Positions 1-6,400 of a stretch of DNA of 33,058 bases are shown piece by piece. Below the pieces are notes generated by a model. The model saw nothing but the letters and a program-made list of their open reading frames with translations, was not told the origin of the DNA and made no database searches. The stretch spans positions 108,884 through 141,941 of the forward strand of contig NZ_KE159678.1 of the NCBI RefSeq assembly GCF_000403395.2, given 5' to 3'. Position numbers and translations under genes: made by a program. Origin of the DNA: Anaerotruncus sp. G3(2012) (GTDB lineage: Bacteria > Bacillota > Clostridia > Oscillospirales > Ruminococcaceae). Position 1 is the first letter of the stretch. The number at the start of each line of letters is the position of its first letter.

Positions 1-92
1 TAAAGATTATGAGATATCCGTCTCATCTGCTGAGACTATCGTCAAAATTTCTCATTTCCATACCTTGCTTAAACGCTTATGAATACAGCTTC
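1..92 (-). other. Non-coding end of window with a possible tail-motif remnant
   Basis: No gene is supported downstream of the SpoVG-like gene. On the minus strand, positions 51-64 read GGT ATG GAA ATG AG, identical over 14 bases to the internal tail motif at 8362-8375. They are preceded by AAGG and followed after ten more codons by a stop. This may be a decayed copy of the Gly-Met-Glu-Met tail, or the start of a broken small gene. A minor 6-bp inverted repeat (GTCTCA/TGAGAC, 20-36) is also present. The sequence alone does not settle a function. Confidence 0.3.
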
Positions 93-455
93 TTACATTT
101 TCATTTCCGGGGCAGGCGGGGCCTCCTGACTCTCCTGCTGCCGCAGGGGAATCTGGGTCAGCGTCTGCTGGTAGGCGTCCAGCACCGCCTGGTGGAACTG
201 CTGGTGGAACTCCTTGGTGCAGGGGAAGCAGATGTCCTTGTAGCCGTCCCTGCCCTTGTAGCTGGGCAGGGAGACGAAGGGGCCATTGCTGCCGTCCACG
301 ACCTTGATGCCCCGGATGGCGAAGCATCCGTTCAGATTGACGGAGGCGTCGGCCAGGACGGGGCCGCTGGCGTGGAGGGAGTGGATCTTCACATCCACCT
401 GCATGGGGAGGGCCTCTCGCTGGGGAGCGGGGGCCGGGGTAGGGGCCTGTTTCAT
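93..455 (-). CDS. SpoVG-family domain protein
   Basis: A 120-residue protein with a Pro/Ala-rich N-terminus (about residues 1-18) and a central SpoVG-like domain. The domain shows the family pattern of a short beta strand, then IRGIKVVDG, NGPFVSLPS and a DICFP segment, followed by a C-terminal helix. In Bacillus and Listeria, SpoVG is a small nucleic-acid-binding regulator, and copies are frequent on Clostridial mobile elements. The ATG at 455 is chosen over an in-frame start 48 bases upstream because AAGGAGGAA sits just before it. It is the last gene of the methylase block, 44 bases after the DUF3849 gene. The C-terminus ends in Pro-Glu-Met-Lys-Met, loosely like the Met-x-Met tails of the neighbouring proteins. 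A regulatory role is inferred from the family. Confidence 0.8.
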   Translation of the reverse strand: MKQAPTPAPAPQREALPMQVDVKIHSLHASGPVLADASVNLNGCFAIRGIKVVDGSNGPFVSLPSYKGRDGYKDICFPCTKEFHQQFHQAVLDAYQQTLTQIPLRQQESQEAPPAPEMKM

Positions 456-499
456 TGTCGGTTCCTCCTTAAAATGTAAGAATTTTTGATATAATGGGA

Positions 500-1258
500 T
501 CACTCCATAGTCATGCCGTCCATGGAGTGGCCGATGTCCTGTTCCTGCTGGACACCGCGAAGTTCCTCCAGCTTCTCCCGCGCCCAGTCCGGCAGATACT
601 GCTCATCCAGAACGCCAGCGAAGTCGGAGCGGTTCCAGCGGGTCTTTTCGCCGTCGCTCAGGCAGGTGGCGTAGACCGCCTGACCTCTGGCGTGGGGAGA
701 ACAGCCAAAGCCGCCTTCCGCCAGCCAGAGCATATTGCGGGGGTCCCAGCAGCTCTCCCGGAGCGTGTCGGGACACATCACCAGCACTTTGCCCTTGTAG
801 TCCTGCTCCAGCGGGTTACCGGCACAGTGTTCCAGGCCGAACAGCCCCAGCGCCTGGTATGCGTCCCTGGCCTGTCCGATGAACGACTCCAGCAGTCCCG
901 CGGCGGTATCCACCGCGTAGCAGCGGTTATATTTGCTGTCCTGGGGAACAAAGGTTATCCTGCCCCACTGGTAGGTCTCATCGCTGACCAGATGCTTGCA
1001 GGCCGACTCGCGGAACTCCTGCAGGGAGTTGGCGAGAACGAAGTTTACATGCTTAAAGCCGAACTGTTCCAGCACAGACTGGGCGCAGCCCTCGGCCAGC
1101 GACTCGTCCGCCGCGTTGAAATGATCCCGGACAGCCTGCTCGATGGCTCTGGCGCAGTCCACATTCACCCGAAAGCTGTCCTCGTGCATCTGCGTCTGCC
1201 TCAGACGGCGGGCGTCGGCGCGGGAGTAGGGGTACAGATAGGGAAAATCAGCCGCCAT
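500..1258 (-). CDS. DUF3849 domain protein
   Basis: A 252-residue soluble protein. The N-terminal half matches the DUF3849 pattern: a YPYSRADA start, an acidic helix with CARAIEQAVRDHF, and GFKHVNFVLANSLQ near residues 67-81. The C-terminal half carries the companion segment with LGLFGLEHC, GKVLVMCPDTL, LWLAEGGFGCSP and ATCLSDGE, usually found with DUF3849 in Clostridial ICEs. The molecular function of the family is unknown. The start ATG has GGAGG nine bases upstream and overlaps the 3' end of the AbrB-like gene by 11 bases, which implies translational coupling. The protein ends Asp-Gly-Met-Thr-Met-Glu, one of the shared Gly-Met-x-Met tails of this window. Confidence 0.8.
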   Translation of the reverse strand: MAADFPYLYPYSRADARRLRQTQMHEDSFRVNVDCARAIEQAVRDHFNAADESLAEGCAQSVLEQFGFKHVNFVLANSLQEFRESACKHLVSDETYQWGRITFVPQDSKYNRCYAVDTAAGLLESFIGQARDAYQALGLFGLEHCAGNPLEQDYKGKVLVMCPDTLRESCWDPRNMLWLAEGGFGCSPHARGQAVYATCLSDGEKTRWNRSDFAGVLDEQYLPDWAREKLEELRGVQQEQDIGHSMDGMTME

Positions 1259-1754
1259 AGACGGTATCCTCCGCGATCAGATGCTCCTCCAGCCTGCCCA
1301 GGCAGGCGCCCACCACCATGAAGGTCTCCAGCAGATCCGCCGGAAGGTCCCGCAGGTCATAGCGGTGTTCCGCCGCCAGAACCGTAATGGTGTGGGCCTC
1401 CTCGTCCACCTCGGCGCACAGCTTGGCCCCATCGGGGATGCCGGCGGCCTCCCGCAGATACTCGTTCACCTGAACGATTTCCTCCTCGAAGTCATTGTAG
1501 GGGCAGCTGTCCTTATCACAGTCCTCACAGGGGCCGCAGACCTCCGACAGGTAGTGGAGCAGCTGGGCCGACGTGCTCGTGAGCTGTTGGACAACGGCCA
1601 GCAGCTCCGGGGCGCTCATCCGCCCTTTCAGCACCAGCATGGCCCCATCCAGGGTGTGGTACTCCACCTTGTCGCCGGCGTTGAACCCGGCCAGCCGTGC
1701 GGCGGTCACTGGAAGCAGGAGACCCTTGGGTGTGATCTCTTTGATGAATTTCAT
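1248..1754 (-). CDS. AbrB-like protein with a four-cysteine cluster
   Basis: A 168-residue protein. Residues 1-45 look like an AbrB/SpoVT-type swapped-hairpin DNA-binding domain (KEITPKGLLLPV, then AGDKVEYHTLDGAMLVL). A helical segment and a cysteine cluster follow, spaced C-x2-C-x2-C-x4-C near residues 74-84, a plausible metal site. A second AbrB-like strand pattern is present (YLREAAGIPDGAKL...ITVLAAEHRYDL), ending in a helix (LETFMVVGACLG). The ATG at 1754 is preferred to an upstream in-frame start because of TCGGAGGAA just before it. It follows the methylase gene by 22 bases and overlaps the DUF3849 gene. Probably a transcriptional regulator of the element (inference). Unlike most of the neighbouring accessory proteins it lacks the Gly-Met-x-Met tail. 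Confidence 0.65.
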   Translation of the reverse strand: MKFIKEITPKGLLLPVTAARLAGFNAGDKVEYHTLDGAMLVLKGRMSAPELLAVVQQLTSTSAQLLHYLSEVCGPCEDCDKDSCPYNDFEEEIVQVNEYLREAAGIPDGAKLCAEVDEEAHTITVLAAEHRYDLRDLPADLLETFMVVGACLGRLEEHLIAEDTVYGG

Positions 1755-1776
1755 GTGATATTCCTCCGATTTCTGA

Positions 1777-2610
1777 TTAAATTTCCTGTCCGAAATCAAA
1801 CAGGTTCAGCTGTGTGGCGGCACGCTGCCGCACGGTCATGTCATAGTTGGCGATGAACACCTCGGCAAACTGGCAGTTGGGGTCGTACCGCTGCTTGATG
1901 TTGTTCAGCCGGGTCACCGCCTCGATCTGGATGCCGGGAGCGTCGTACAGCTCCCGGACAAAGGCGTCGTCATTGTAGGAGAGCAGGAACTTCCCCTCAA
2001 TGGACAGAAGGGCGTCCCGCAGGCGGATGTGGTCTTTTTCTGTAAATCCGTCCTCCCCGATGTTCTGGTAGTACCCCTCGGTGGCATGGTAGGGCGGGTC
2101 GCAATAAAAAAGGCTCACCGGGCGGTCGTACTGCCGGATGAGCTTCTCAAAATCTTTGTTCTCCACCACCACGTCCTTCAGACGCCGGTGGGCCTGCTCG
2201 ATGAGAAGGAAATTGGCCCGCATGTCATGGGGCTGGCTGCCGTAGCTGGTGAGGGCGGAGGCGTAGCTGTAGCGGATGATCTGATAGAACCACGCCGCCC
2301 GCTGGACGTCGGTGGTGCGCTGGCGGCGCAGGGCCAGCCGCACCCGGTCAAAGTCCTCACGGGAATTGAGAACATATTTCAGGGCGTTCATCAGCAGATC
2401 CGGCTTGTCCCGGACACAGCGGTACAGGTTGGCAAGAAGGCTGTTGAAGTCGTTGTAGACCTCAAAATCCCTGCCGGGGGGCTTGTGGAACAACACCCAG
2501 CCGCCGCCCCCGAAGATCTCAATGTAACGTTCATAGTACAGAGGGAACCTCTGCACCACCTCCTCCCGCAGCGCCTTTTTGCCGCCGACCCAGCTCATGA
2601 AGCTGTTCAA
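1777..2610 (-). CDS. dam: DNA adenine N6-methyltransferase, Dam/D12 class
   Basis: A 277-residue protein with the D12-class signature. Motif I-like WVGGKKAL is at residues 7-14, FGGGGWVLF at 33-41, and the catalytic DPPY at 171-174 in FYCDPPYHATEGYY. The expected length for the family is 260-300 residues. It transfers a methyl group from S-adenosylmethionine to adenine N6. No cognate restriction endonuclease is visible nearby, so it is probably an orphan methylase that protects the incoming element or alters regulation (inference). The start is TTG at 2610, not the ATG four codons later. GGAGGTGA lies at an ideal distance from the TTG, and family members begin with a similar NSF-SW-GGK sequence. 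The TTG overlaps the TGA of the upstream winged-helix gene. Confidence 0.93.
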   Translation of the reverse strand: MNSFMSWVGGKKALREEVVQRFPLYYERYIEIFGGGGWVLFHKPPGRDFEVYNDFNSLLANLYRCVRDKPDLLMNALKYVLNSREDFDRVRLALRRQRTTDVQRAAWFYQIIRYSYASALTSYGSQPHDMRANFLLIEQAHRRLKDVVVENKDFEKLIRQYDRPVSLFYCDPPYHATEGYYQNIGEDGFTEKDHIRLRDALLSIEGKFLLSYNDDAFVRELYDAPGIQIEAVTRLNNIKQRYDPNCQFAEVFIANYDMTVRQRAATQLNLFDFGQEI

Positions 2611-2933
2611 GGGCTGTCACCTCCCGGGATGCGGAGCTGGGCGGTGTCGAACTTCTCCAACGACTGGTTCAGGCCCCGGATGGCGGCGGCGATGCCGCTG
2701 ATCCGGTGGGTCATGTGGGCAATGGTGGCGCGTACCTCCTGCTCCGCGGCGGTATAAAAGTAGCCGTTGGAGCTGCTGGCGATGGGGATGCCCCTGCGCC
2801 GGAGCCGGTTGACCGCGTCCCGCAGTTCCTTGCCCCGGACGGAGAAGGTCCGCTCCAGTTCCCGGCTGGTAGCGGCGCTGCCCTCGCCCAGATGGTACTG
2901 CCGCAGATATTCGGCCAGCTGTTTATCCTCCAT
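2607..2933 (-). CDS. Small winged-helix DNA-binding protein
   Basis: A 108-residue protein. Residues about 5-58 form a predicted winged helix-turn-helix (LAEYLRQYH, ATSRELERTF, GKELRDAVNRLRRRGIPIASSSNGYFYT). A C-terminal helix with heptad-like hydrophobics (about 60-95) could mediate dimerisation. The ATG at 2933 has GGAAAGGAGGAAT upstream. Longer in-frame starts would read through the structured 2948-3125 segment and are rejected. The stop overlaps the methylase start, so the two are probably co-translated. It may control its own operon through the inverted repeats just upstream (inference). No closer family name is recognised. Confidence 0.65.
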   Translation of the reverse strand: MEDKQLAEYLRQYHLGEGSAATSRELERTFSVRGKELRDAVNRLRRRGIPIASSSNGYFYTAAEQEVRATIAHMTHRISGIAAAIRGLNQSLEKFDTAQLRIPGGDSP

Positions 2934-2947
2934 GATTCCTCCTTTCC

Positions 2948-3125
2948 GGGGCCGTTTTTCCGAAAAAGAGCACAAGCGGGAACCCCACGGGAGCCCAGCG
3001 AAGCGGGTCCCGTGGGGAGAGGAGAAGCAACGGAATGAGCGAGCTTTCGGGCCTCGCCCGGAAGCGAGGGATATGGAGCTTGCGACGACGAAGGAGCCGC
3101 TTGTCCCTTTCGGTAAAACGGCCCC
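2948..3125. repeat. 178-bp structured segment bounded by inverted repeats
   Basis: The segment is bounded by GGGGCCGTTTTTCCGAA (2948-2964) and its inverted copy with one mismatch (3109-3125). Weaker pairing continues inward around ACAAGCGG. Inside are a strong hairpin at 2983-3017 (CCCCACGGGA paired with TCCCGTGGGG, plus an inner CCC/GGG) and a second at 3052-3069 (CCTCGC/GCGAGG). It lies in the 5' region of the winged-helix/methylase genes and has no convincing coding frame. It could be a structured RNA leader, a MITE-like insertion or an operator region. The structure is seen directly; the role is unknown. Confidence 0.6.
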
Positions 3126-3139
3126 TTGATGCTGATTCG

Positions 3140-3175
3140 TTATTGAATGAACTGTCTGGCATGGGCTGTGCCCAT
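3140..3175 (-). CDS. Possible 11-codon leader peptide
   Basis: A tiny ORF on the minus strand encodes Met-Gly-Thr-Ala-His-Ala-Arg-Gln-Phe-Ile-Gln and then TAA. AAAGGAG lies nine bases before its ATG. Its first 15 bases form a perfect hairpin, ATGGGC-ACA-GCCCAT (3161-3175), so the start codon would be paired in RNA. It sits just upstream of the 178-bp structured segment that precedes the winged-helix and methylase genes. That arrangement recalls translational or transcriptional attenuation leaders. A chance ORF is quite possible. Confidence 0.3.
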   Translation of the reverse strand: MGTAHARQFIQ

Positions 3176-3206
3176 GGAACACCACTCCTTTCCTCTGGCG
3201 GTCCAG

Positions 3207-3233
3207 TCACTGCATGGTCATGCCCTGCTCAGG
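3207..3233. repeat. 27-bp direct repeat, copy 1 (tail-coding)
   Basis: A perfect 27-base repeat with 3870-3896. On the minus strand it encodes Pro-Glu-Gln-Gly-Met-Thr-Met-Gln-stop in the frame next to that of the gene it terminates. The spacing equals one gene length (663 bases). This suggests that tail-coding DNA was duplicated together with, or recombined between, adjacent genes. Confidence 0.85.
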
Positions 3234-3873
3234 TGAGTACCTGGCTGGGCGTTTGTATGGTTTCCACTCTCCGGGTGTGGACAGGATCGGTCCACATCTC
3301 CTGGAAACCCGCCACGATGGACTCACAGGCTCCAAGCCCACTGTCCAACGCCTCCTGATTGATTTCGGAGAACTGGCCTGCCAAGTCAATGATATAGTTC
3401 TCCAGCCCGATAATAATATTTTCTTTCCTGCCCTCACTCAGTTCCGGCACATCGACTCCGTTTTGGGCGGCGGACACCGCATCATCAAAGAGGGCGCCAT
3501 AGTGTTCTTCCCGCACCACTGGATCATCGTCCTCTTCGAAGGGGTCAGGCCAAAACGCCGCAAGACCGCAGATGAAATCCCGCAGGGCAGGGAGTTGTTC
3601 ACCGCTGCCATGAGCGGCGAGACAGGCCCCATGTCCGATGAGTCCGTGCAGACAAAGCCGTATCTCCTTGAACCGCGCGTGATAGAACTCATCTGAAAAG
3701 TTCCAGCCCTTGAGTTTTTTCGGCGGGATATTTCCGGCAATACAGGCCAGCGCGGGACAGGACTGGAGTTTTCTTGAGAGCGGCGATCCGGGGTTTCGCA
3801 TGTGCCCCATGATAAAATGCCGCACACGGGGCTTTCCAGGCTCGATCAGTAACAATTTACCTCTTCCTTTCAC
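3229..3873 (-). CDS. Unknown protein, paralogue of the N-terminal half of the 7692-8879 product; 3' frameshift
   Basis: A 214-residue frame. Residues about 65-170 align with the N-terminal half of the protein at 7692-8879: shared blocks are CLxGLxxHxxxLAAxGxxEQLP, a following AxFW, then FDxAVSAA and PELS. The family is not recognised. A GTG start is taken because it overlaps the upstream TGA (GTGA); no clear Shine-Dalgarno is visible. The frame ends in TGA at 3229. The neighbouring frame, without a stop over the same region, continues to 3207 and ends Ser-Pro-Glu-Gln-Gly-Met-Thr-Met-Gln, nearly the same end as the upstream gene product. A single-base frameshift near the 3' end is therefore likely, and the intact gene would have been 3207-3873. 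Function unknown; translation of the 5' part remains possible. Confidence 0.6.
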   Translation of the reverse strand: MKGRGKLLLIEPGKPRVRHFIMGHMRNPGSPLSRKLQSCPALACIAGNIPPKKLKGWNFSDEFYHARFKEIRLCLHGLIGHGACLAAHGSGEQLPALRDFICGLAAFWPDPFEEDDDPVVREEHYGALFDDAVSAAQNGVDVPELSEGRKENIIIGLENYIIDLAGQFSEINQEALDSGLGACESIVAGFQEMWTDPVHTRRVETIQTPSQVLT

Positions 3874-3896
3874 TGCATGGTCATGCCCTGCTCAGG
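3870..3896. repeat. 27-bp direct repeat, copy 2 (tail-coding)
   Basis: Identical to 3207-3233. Here it encodes, in frame, the final Pro-Glu-Gln-Gly-Met-Thr-Met-Gln of the ArdA-like protein and contains the GTG start of the following gene. Confidence 0.85.
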
Positions 3897-5291
3897 CGGG
3901 GACATGGCCTCATTCCCGTGGACGTACAGTCCGGTGCTGCCGGATGTGTAGATGCTCTCGAACTCGTGGGTCAGGGCGGCGTAGGCGGTGAAGTCGACGC
4001 AGCGGTCGATCACCTTTTTGTCCAGGCCCTTCTCCAGCAGTTCTTTCTCTGCCTTCTCCCGGAAGCTGCCGATCTCTACGAACTCATAGCTGTCCAGGCG
4101 GTCGGCGATCTCCACCGCCTCCTCCAGACTGGCACAGTCCTCCGATTCCATCGCCGCCTGGAGCTGCCGGAGGCCGCATTCGCCGCGCCCGGCCAGAGCC
4201 TCCGCAATGGCGGCTCTGGCTGCGGCAGCATCCTCCGGGGCGGCCTGGCTGGACATCTTCTCCAGCATGGGGACGGCTTTCAGCACATCCTGCTGGGCCG
4301 GGGCAGTAAAATCACGGACAAATTCCTTGCCGTTGCGTGTCAGATAGCCGGTTTCACTGCCGGCCTCCATGTATCCGGAACTCTCCAGCAGATCTTCCGC
4401 ATAGGCGTCCAGATCAATATTACCGGACCGGATCAGCTCCTCCGGTACATGATAGGTGCGCAAGTTGTTTGCGGCAAATTCCTTTACACCGTCACGGGGT
4501 ACCCACTCGTAGCAGTGGAGGTTCTGCGCGATGTCCAGGGCAAATTTCAGGGTACGGCAGTCTTCATACTCCAAAGCGGCGGCAAACTTGTCCAGCCAGT
4601 GCGCTTTGCCCTGACCCTGCTCAGCCAGAACATAGCCGAGATTATCCCCATCCCGAACCAGATCGGTAATGCTGGAATACTGCTTCGTAAGGTCTCCGGC
4701 CTCGGGGAGAATACACCGGGCTTCCAGCAGAGTGCAGTCCTCCAGAGACTTGACCCGCAGCTCGTCCAGTGCCAGCACGACCTCGTCCGCGTCCTCCGCC
4801 ATTTTGCCGTCATATCCCGGCAGACGGAGCCACACGCCCTCGGGGACCGCAGGGGAGGCCAGCTTCAGCTTGACGCTCCAATCGCTGTCCTCCGGCAAAA
4901 ACGCGTTCTTTCCGGAGTAAGCTGGTTCTGCTGCCTTTTTCGGATATTCCACATAATAGCCTCCGATGAACAGTCCGGGGTGCTCATCCTCAAACTCCTG
5001 CCCGATGTGATCAAAATCCACATAGGGCAGGACGTCCTCCGGCAGGCTGGCCGCTCCTTTCTGGCTGTACTTGCCCAAATCCTCATAGCTCCCAGCCGGA
5101 TGGAGCGTGCAGTCGGGCAGGCTCAAAATACTCTTGATGGCGTCAGCCGCCTTTTCGGGTGGATACCCCATCGAGACGGCGGCGAGGGCGTAGCTCTCCC
5201 GGACGCTTAACGTCTCCAGCTGCTCCTTCAACCACTCCTGTTCCTGGGGCGTACCGGGCAGTTCCAGGAATTCTTTGAAATCATTCATCAT
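3870..5291 (-). CDS. ArdA-like repeat protein (putative antirestriction)
   Basis: A 473-residue acidic protein with what look like three ArdA-like units. The first, about residues 25-120, has YALAAVSMG, DYVDFDHI-like spacing and GLFIGGYYVEY. The second, about 230-340, has LEYEDCRTLKFALDIAQNLHCYEWV, then LDAYAEDLLESSGY and GETGYLTRN-like residues. The third, about 370-455, has MESEDCASLEEAVEIADRLDSYEFV, then VDFTAYAALTHEFE. Units two and three are clearly alike. ArdA proteins mimic B-DNA and block type I restriction; that function is inferred here from motif order and acidity only. The start ATG overlaps the upstream stop (TGATG), with GGAG encoded in the preceding tail. The C-terminus is Gln-Gly-Met-Thr-Met-Gln. 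Confidence 0.55.
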   Translation of the reverse strand: MMNDFKEFLELPGTPQEQEWLKEQLETLSVRESYALAAVSMGYPPEKAADAIKSILSLPDCTLHPAGSYEDLGKYSQKGAASLPEDVLPYVDFDHIGQEFEDEHPGLFIGGYYVEYPKKAAEPAYSGKNAFLPEDSDWSVKLKLASPAVPEGVWLRLPGYDGKMAEDADEVVLALDELRVKSLEDCTLLEARCILPEAGDLTKQYSSITDLVRDGDNLGYVLAEQGQGKAHWLDKFAAALEYEDCRTLKFALDIAQNLHCYEWVPRDGVKEFAANNLRTYHVPEELIRSGNIDLDAYAEDLLESSGYMEAGSETGYLTRNGKEFVRDFTAPAQQDVLKAVPMLEKMSSQAAPEDAAAARAAIAEALAGRGECGLRQLQAAMESEDCASLEEAVEIADRLDSYEFVEIGSFREKAEKELLEKGLDKKVIDRCVDFTAYAALTHEFESIYTSGSTGLYVHGNEAMSPPEQGMTMQ

Positions 5292-6400
5292 CACTTCATC
5301 TCCATTCCGCCCTGTTGGGGGCTTTCTTCCATACCCTGGACCGGCTGTCCGTCCGAACGCTCGATCAGGCCATAGGGAGTCAGAACGCCGCCGCACTTTT
5401 CGATCAGCGCCTGTCCGTACTGGTATAGATTCAGGTGTGGGGCGAGTGTCGCCGCGTCCGGCTCACAGAGGATAAGAGAAAGCTCCCCCTTCGCCACTTC
5501 GATGGGGGAGCTGTACTGGGGGGAGAAGACGTAGTTGTCCAGCGAGTCCATGAGCGCCCCGGCGCTCAGGATGTCCTTGCAATCTGTGGCTTCCAGCAGG
5601 GCCTTGTAAGCGGTCAGGGCCTTCGGCTCCAGCCCTGCCAGTCTGCGGGCCAGCAGGTCCACAGTTTCCATTCCACTGGTCAGACCGATGAGTGACGGCG
5701 CGGTGCAGTCCACACAGCGCACCGGCTCCGTCCCCATGGGAGCGTTGGCCGGGTATGGGAACTCCACCCGGTTTCCGTCATATGTCTCAGCCAGGATGGT
5801 GTACGCGGGTTTTTTCGGCGTGAGATCCAGGGTTTTGTAAACCTGACGCGGTTCGCTGTGCCGCTCCACATAGCCGAAGCCGGTAAATGTACTGCCCTCC
5901 GCCTCCCGATGGTTCTTCCCAATCTGCGCGTAGTCCAGCAGTTCAAGCGTGGCGTCCGGAATAGCGTCTGTTTCCGGGATAAACCCGTTCTCCACAAGGA
6001 ACCTGCCCAGTTCCTCATCGGTCACGGCATCCTCCAACACATGGCAGCATTCCCCGCTGTAGGCGTAGTCGATCAGGCTGCCAATGGGGATCGTTTCCAC
6101 GCCTTTCTGAATATCCATGCAGACCAGCCCCTCGAAGACAGCCATACCTCGCGTGTCCAGCTCTGCCAGCCGCTTGGCCAGGGCATTGAGCGGGAAGATG
6201 TCTGTCTCCTGAATGCACTCGTTCAAGTAGTCGTATCCCTCGACAGCATGGAACTCCAGATACGGGTGCTTTCCGTCCTCCAGCCGGAGCTGTTCCATCG
6301 CGTCGAGAAGTTCGTAATCCGTGGCTGGCAGATCCAACTCCACTTCCTGATAGGCTCCGTTGGGGCTGCTGAATGTGCGGATATGGAATACCTTATCCAA
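5291..6400 (-). CDS. ArdA-like protein (putative antirestriction)
   Basis: A 369-residue acidic protein. Residues about 55-185 follow the ArdA pattern: [48 protein letters not shown], then [14 protein letters not shown] second, weaker copy follows at about 245-355 ([47 protein letters not shown]). ArdA-type proteins are DNA mimics that protect incoming conjugative DNA from restriction; this assignment rests on the motif pattern. The start is TTG at 6400, since GGGAGGGATGA lies upstream inside the 3' end of the DUF4314 gene and the two genes overlap by eight bases. The protein ends Gly-Gly-Met-Glu-Met-Lys, and those codons supply the ribosome binding site of the next gene. Confidence 0.6.
   Translation of the reverse strand: MDKVFHIRTFSSPNGAYQEVELDLPATDYELLDAMEQLRLEDGKHPYLEFHAVEGYDYLNECIQETDIFPLNALAKRLAELDTRGMAVFEGLVCMDIQKGVETIPIGSLIDYAYSGECCHVLEDAVTDEELGRFLVENGFIPETDAIPDATLELLDYAQIGKNHREAEGSTFTGFGYVERHSEPRQVYKTLDLTPKKPAYTILAETYDGNRVEFPYPANAPMGTEPVRCVDCTAPSLIGLTSGMETVDLLARRLAGLEPKALTAYKALLEATDCKDILSAGALMDSLDNYVFSPQYSSPIEVAKGELSLILCEPDAATLAPHLNLYQYGQALIEKCGGVLTPYGLIERSDGQPVQGMEESPQQGGMEMK

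Noticed and set aside
20-36. GTCTCA/TGAGAC hairpin considered as a terminator for the methylase block
   Set aside because: Only six base pairs and no T-run; too weak to call.
2607-3185. A 192-residue version of the winged-helix protein starting further upstream
   Set aside because: The extra 84 residues come from the structured inverted-repeat segment and are low in plausibility; an excellent ribosome binding site marks the ATG at 2933.
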